The translations under genes and the position numbers were made by a program. DNA of 8,515 nucleotides from Campylobacterales bacterium (GTDB taxonomy: Bacteria > Campylobacterota > Campylobacteria > Campylobacterales > QNZT01): contig DQTU01000194.1 of the NCBI GenBank assembly GCA_015662615.1, positions 1 through 8,515 on the forward strand, written 5' to 3'. The notes under the pieces are model-generated. The model saw nothing but the letters and a program-made list of their open reading frames with translations, searched no databases and was not told the DNA's origin. Positions 6,516-8,515 of this stretch are shown one piece after another. Position 1 is the stretch's first letter, and the number at the start of each line of letters is the position of its first letter.

Positions 6516-6591
6516 ATCAACATTACATAATCTTAATCCTGGTATTTTAAACAATTTTAAAGTAGGAATGCCCCTTAAAATCAGACGCTAA
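6409..6591 (+). pseudogene. Out-of-frame tail of the lytic transglycosylase gene: second LysM domain
   Basis: In the +1 frame relative to the upstream gene, codons from GAG (6409) to TAA (6589-6591) encode 60 residues. The last 46 are a complete LysM repeat (FTYFVKEGDSIHSISLKF onward). It matches the in-frame LysM of the same gene: FTYTVKDGDTIFLISKRF versus FTYFVKEGDSIHSISLKF, then FNNKIS in both, and LNP in both. The stretch has no start codon of its own in frame (an in-frame TAA lies at 6403-6405), so it is not a separate gene. Deleting one T from TT at 6407-6408 reads on as PIN-EESSKIATIATGEIF without a gap, which places the break at the TGA stop. It is either a real one-base insertion or a sequencing/assembly error. 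Confidence 0.85.
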
Positions 6592-6641
6592 AGCAAGCAA
6601 AAGGCAAGAGTAATTTTACTAAAATGAAAAGAAAATATCTT

Positions 6642-6654
6642 AGGATTATCATTG
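6642..6654 (+). promoter_or_regulatory. Ribosome site AGGA that fixes a TTG start for the rlpA-like gene
   Basis: AGGA at 6642-6645 lies 6 nt before TTG 6652-6654, and the lipoprotein signal peptide begins exactly there. The only nearby ATG (6624-6626) is in another frame, so the TTG start is well supported. The 60-nt gap 6592-6651 shows no clear promoter or terminator. Confidence 0.7.
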
Positions 6655-7509
6655 AAATATACTCTTTTAATAGCGATACTTTTTACATTTTCAGCTTGTA
6701 CTTTTAAAAACCCATTTATACCACCGTTACACACAACTACCTATGAGGAACAAGAACCCATAGTATGTGATCCAATCTCAACAGATCCAATGTACAGAGC
6801 AACCATGAGACCCTATACCGTAATGGGGAAAAAGTACTGTCCAAGTGTTGTAAAAGTTGGTGATACATTTAATGGTATTGCAAGTTGGTACGGAGATGCA
6901 TTTCATGGGAAGCAGACCTCCAATGGTGAATATTATAATATGCATGATTTTACTGCTGCACATAAAACACTACCTATCAACACACTTGTAAAAGTAACAA
7001 ATCTTAGAAACAATCAAAGTACAACAGTACGGATCAATGACAGAGGTCCTTTTGTAGATAATCGCATCATAGACCTCTCATTTAAAGCGGCTAAAACTAT
7101 AGGTATGATTAAAAAAGGAACTGCTCCAATAAAACTTGAGGTAATACATTTTGATAATGCTGCAAACAAATATGCCCATAAAAAACCTGAAGTAAAAGAG
7201 AAACAAGAGTCAAAAAAATTAGTTTGGAAACGTTTTGATAAACAAATTGAAAAGAAAGAAGAACAAAAAGTTATTACAGGTGGAGAATACGCCATACAAA
7301 TCGCATCACTAAGCTTCAAAGACAAAGCCACAGTACTTAAAGAAAAATGCTATAATGGCAATGGAAGTTATAATCCTTATATAAAAGAGAAAGTTTTTAA
7401 CAAACAAACAATATACAAAGTCATGCTTGGGGGATTTAAAAGCATTCAAGAAGCAAAAGATTTTATTCAACTGAAGCACTATGAAGGTGCATTCATTGTG
7501 AGGAACTAA
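6652..7509 (+). CDS. rlpA: RlpA-like septal-ring lipoprotein with DPBB and SPOR domains (probable lytic transglycosylase)
   Basis: It is an envelope lipoprotein; the Pseudomonas aeruginosa homologue is a lytic transglycosylase that cleaves peptidoglycan lacking stem peptides and helps separate daughter cells. Residues 1-16 form a lipoprotein signal with lipobox FSAC, lipid-modified C16. The double-psi beta-barrel runs about 72-166: GIASWYGDAFHGKQTSNGE, TAAHKTLP (101-108), then RINDRGPF (127-134), RIIDLS (138-143). E93 and D130 are 37 residues apart, the same spacing as the catalytic E120/D157 pair of P. aeruginosa RlpA, so activity is plausible. A charged linker (about 170-208, Lys/Glu-rich) leads to a C-terminal SPOR domain (about 211-285, YAIQIASL, YKVMLGGF), which binds denuded glycan strands at the division site. 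Start TTG with AGGA 6 nt upstream. It follows the MltD-like gene and sits 1 nt before hisB, suggesting one transcript. Confidence 0.95.
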   Translation: MKYTLLIAILFTFSACTFKNPFIPPLHTTTYEEQEPIVCDPISTDPMYRATMRPYTVMGKKYCPSVVKVGDTFNGIASWYGDAFHGKQTSNGEYYNMHDFTAAHKTLPINTLVKVTNLRNNQSTTVRINDRGPFVDNRIIDLSFKAAKTIGMIKKGTAPIKLEVIHFDNAANKYAHKKPEVKEKQESKKLVWKRFDKQIEKKEEQKVITGGEYAIQIASLSFKDKATVLKEKCYNGNGSYNPYIKEKVFNKQTIYKVMLGGFKSIQEAKDFIQLKHYEGAFIVRN

Positions 7510-7510
7510 T

Positions 7511-8083
7511 ATGGTAGAAATAAATAGAAAAACAAAAGAGACAGATATCAAAGTAAAGCTAGAGGTTTATGGAGGTGGAAAAAGCACGATCCAAACTGAG
7601 ATAGGTTTTTTTGACCACATGCTTGAAGCATTTACCAAACATGGTCTACTGGATTTAGAGCTTACATGTAAAGGTGATATCCATGTTGATTTTCACCATA
7701 GTGTTGAAGATGTAGGAATTGTTATCGGTGAAGCACTTAGACGTGAGATATTTCCAATCGAAAATGTAGAGCGATTTGGTGAAGCAACAGTAGTCATGGA
7801 TGAAGCAAGCGTTAATACAGCATTAGACCTTAGCAACAGACCATTTTTACATTTTGAAATAGAACTAGATCAAAAAATTGGGGATTTTGATACGGAACTT
7901 GTTGAAGAATTTTTTAGAGCCTTGTGTTTCAATGCCGGTATCACTGCGCACATCGTTTGTCTTAGAGGTAAAAACAAACATCATATCGTAGAGGCTTCAT
8001 TTAAATCATTTGCTGTTGCATTAAGACGAGCAACGTCAAAAAACAGTCGTGTAGGTATTCCTAGTACAAAAGGTGTCTTATAA
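7511..8083 (+). CDS. hisB: Imidazoleglycerol-phosphate dehydratase (monofunctional HisB)
   Basis: It converts imidazole glycerol phosphate to imidazole acetol phosphate in histidine biosynthesis, using two manganese ions per site, normally as a 24-mer in the cytoplasm. The 190-aa length is the normal size of the single-domain enzyme; there is no fused histidinol-phosphate phosphatase. Signatures: GFFDHMLEAFTKHG (32-45, with H36), DFHHSVED (60-67), GEATVVMDEA (90-99), and KNKHHIVEASFK (154-165, with H157, H158, E161). All expected metal-binding His/Glu residues are present, so it should be active. ATG 7511 has AGGA at 7501-7504 with 6 nt spacing, inside the end of rlpA. It is the only histidine gene in view and is joined to kdsC (1 nt between stop and start), not to other his genes. 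Confidence 0.97.
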   Translation: MVEINRKTKETDIKVKLEVYGGGKSTIQTEIGFFDHMLEAFTKHGLLDLELTCKGDIHVDFHHSVEDVGIVIGEALRREIFPIENVERFGEATVVMDEASVNTALDLSNRPFLHFEIELDQKIGDFDTELVEEFFRALCFNAGITAHIVCLRGKNKHHIVEASFKSFAVALRRATSKNSRVGIPSTKGVL

Positions 8084-8084
8084 C

Positions 8085-8515
8085 ATGATAGAGATGCTGG
8101 TTCTAGATGTTGACGGATGTTTAACAAACGGAGCAATTACTTATACAGAATCGGGTGATGAGATAAAATCATTTAGCGTAAAAGATGGTTTGGCAATTGC
8201 AACTTGGATTCGGATGGGTAAAAAGGTCTCTATTATTACAGGGCGAAAGTCAGACATTGTTCGAAGACGAATGAGTGAGTTGAAGGTAACACATATCTAT
8301 CAAGGAATTCGACACAAAAAAGAGAAACTTGACGAGATACTAGCACTTGAAGGACTTGATTATACACAAGTTGCAGCGATTGGGGATGACCTCAATGATT
8401 ATCACATGCTACAATCTGCTGGACGCTCGTTTACACCACAAAATGGAGTAGCCTATATCAAAGGTAATGTAGATGTAGTTCTTGATGCTTGTGGAGGAGA
8501 TGGAGCTGTTAGAGA
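8085..8515 (+). CDS. kdsC: 3-deoxy-D-manno-octulosonate 8-phosphate phosphatase, KdsC type, cut by the right window edge
   Basis: A HAD-superfamily phosphatase (C0 type) that removes phosphate from KDO-8-phosphate, giving the KDO sugar of the inner LPS core. 143 codons are visible; the family is usually 160-190 aa, so only the tail is missing. Motifs in order: DVDGCLT (8-14, nucleophile D8 and acid D10), SVKDGLAI (31-38), IITGR (50-54), the Lys-rich segment HKKEKL (77-82), GDDLND (100-105, metal-binding aspartates), and GGDGAVR at the visible end, matching the KdsC C-terminal signature. No cap domain insert is seen, as expected for a tetrameric C0 HAD. ATG 8085 is 1 nt after the hisB stop; the ribosome site is weak (AGG about 11 nt upstream), so coupling is likely. 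Start at the ATG three codons later is possible. YrbI/KdsC versus related HAD sugar phosphatases is decided by motif fit. Confidence 0.92.
   Translation, partial: MIEMLVLDVDGCLTNGAITYTESGDEIKSFSVKDGLAIATWIRMGKKVSIITGRKSDIVRRRMSELKVTHIYQGIRHKKEKLDEILALEGLDYTQVAAIGDDLNDYHMLQSAGRSFTPQNGVAYIKGNVDVVLDACGGDGAVR

Noticed and set aside
6624..6704. ATG-started short frame before rlpA
   Set aside because: It is out of frame with the lipoprotein signal, overlaps the rlpA start and encodes nothing recognisable; the TTG at 6652 has the better ribosome site.
7014..7331. Minus-strand 105-codon open frame inside rlpA (and similar ones in ppaC, mltD and hisB)
   Set aside because: Each is fully antisense to a confidently identified gene and has no support from motifs.
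1..8515. CRISPR arrays, insertion sequences, tRNA/rRNA genes, defence or toxin systems
   Set aside because: No spaced direct repeats, transposase motifs, cloverleaf or rRNA-like segments, or defence signatures were seen on either strand.

Overview
The window looks like a chromosomal segment of a Campylobacterota (Epsilonproteobacteria) bacterium, probably a free-living Sulfurimonas/Sulfurovum-type organism. The basis is the strongly AT-rich DNA, tightly overlapping genes, frequent GTG/TTG starts, and the gene order tatD - lytic transglycosylase - rlpA - (hisB) - kdsC, which resembles an envelope gene cluster of that group. The phylum call is inferred from style and gene order, not from a marker gene.

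Left part (1-2209). At the left edge a plus-strand reading frame ends at 80. It overlaps, tail to tail, the stop of a large minus-strand gene (77-2032) for an orphan protein of about 650 residues with no recognised name. That protein seems to contain two related beta-rich segments flanking an alpha/beta segment that may have a PLD-like fold without HKD motifs. The AT-rich divergent intergenic region (2033-2209) holds two perfect inverted repeats that overlap each other and a candidate promoter. This promoter serves a 70-residue single-pass membrane protein at 2210-2422.

Main operon (2487 to beyond 8515, plus strand). It has its own candidate promoter (2427-2454) with a 9-bp perfect inverted repeat across the -10 box and the ribosome binding site. 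The order is: manganese-dependent family II pyrophosphatase (ppaC), a divergent GT-B-like protein of unknown function, a TatD-family metal-dependent hydrolase, an MltD-like lytic transglycosylase, an RlpA-like lipoprotein with a SPOR domain, imidazoleglycerol-phosphate dehydratase (hisB), and a KdsC-type KDO-8-phosphate phosphatase cut by the window end. Junctions ppaC/GT-like, GT-like/tatD and tatD/mltD are all 4-nt stop/start overlaps (GTGA, ATGA, TTGA), so translational coupling is likely. Two peptidoglycan enzymes (MltD-like, RlpA) and an LPS-core enzyme (KdsC) give the operon a cell-envelope theme, with pyrophosphate removal and one histidine-pathway enzyme mixed in.

The strongest unexpected observation is a one-base frameshift at the end of the lytic transglycosylase gene. 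The annotated frame stops at 6410, but the +1 frame from 6409 to 6591 encodes a second, well-preserved LysM domain. Removing one T at 6407/6408 joins the two into a 442-residue protein. No CRISPR array, transposon, RNA gene or defence system was seen; most of the window is ordinary core genome.
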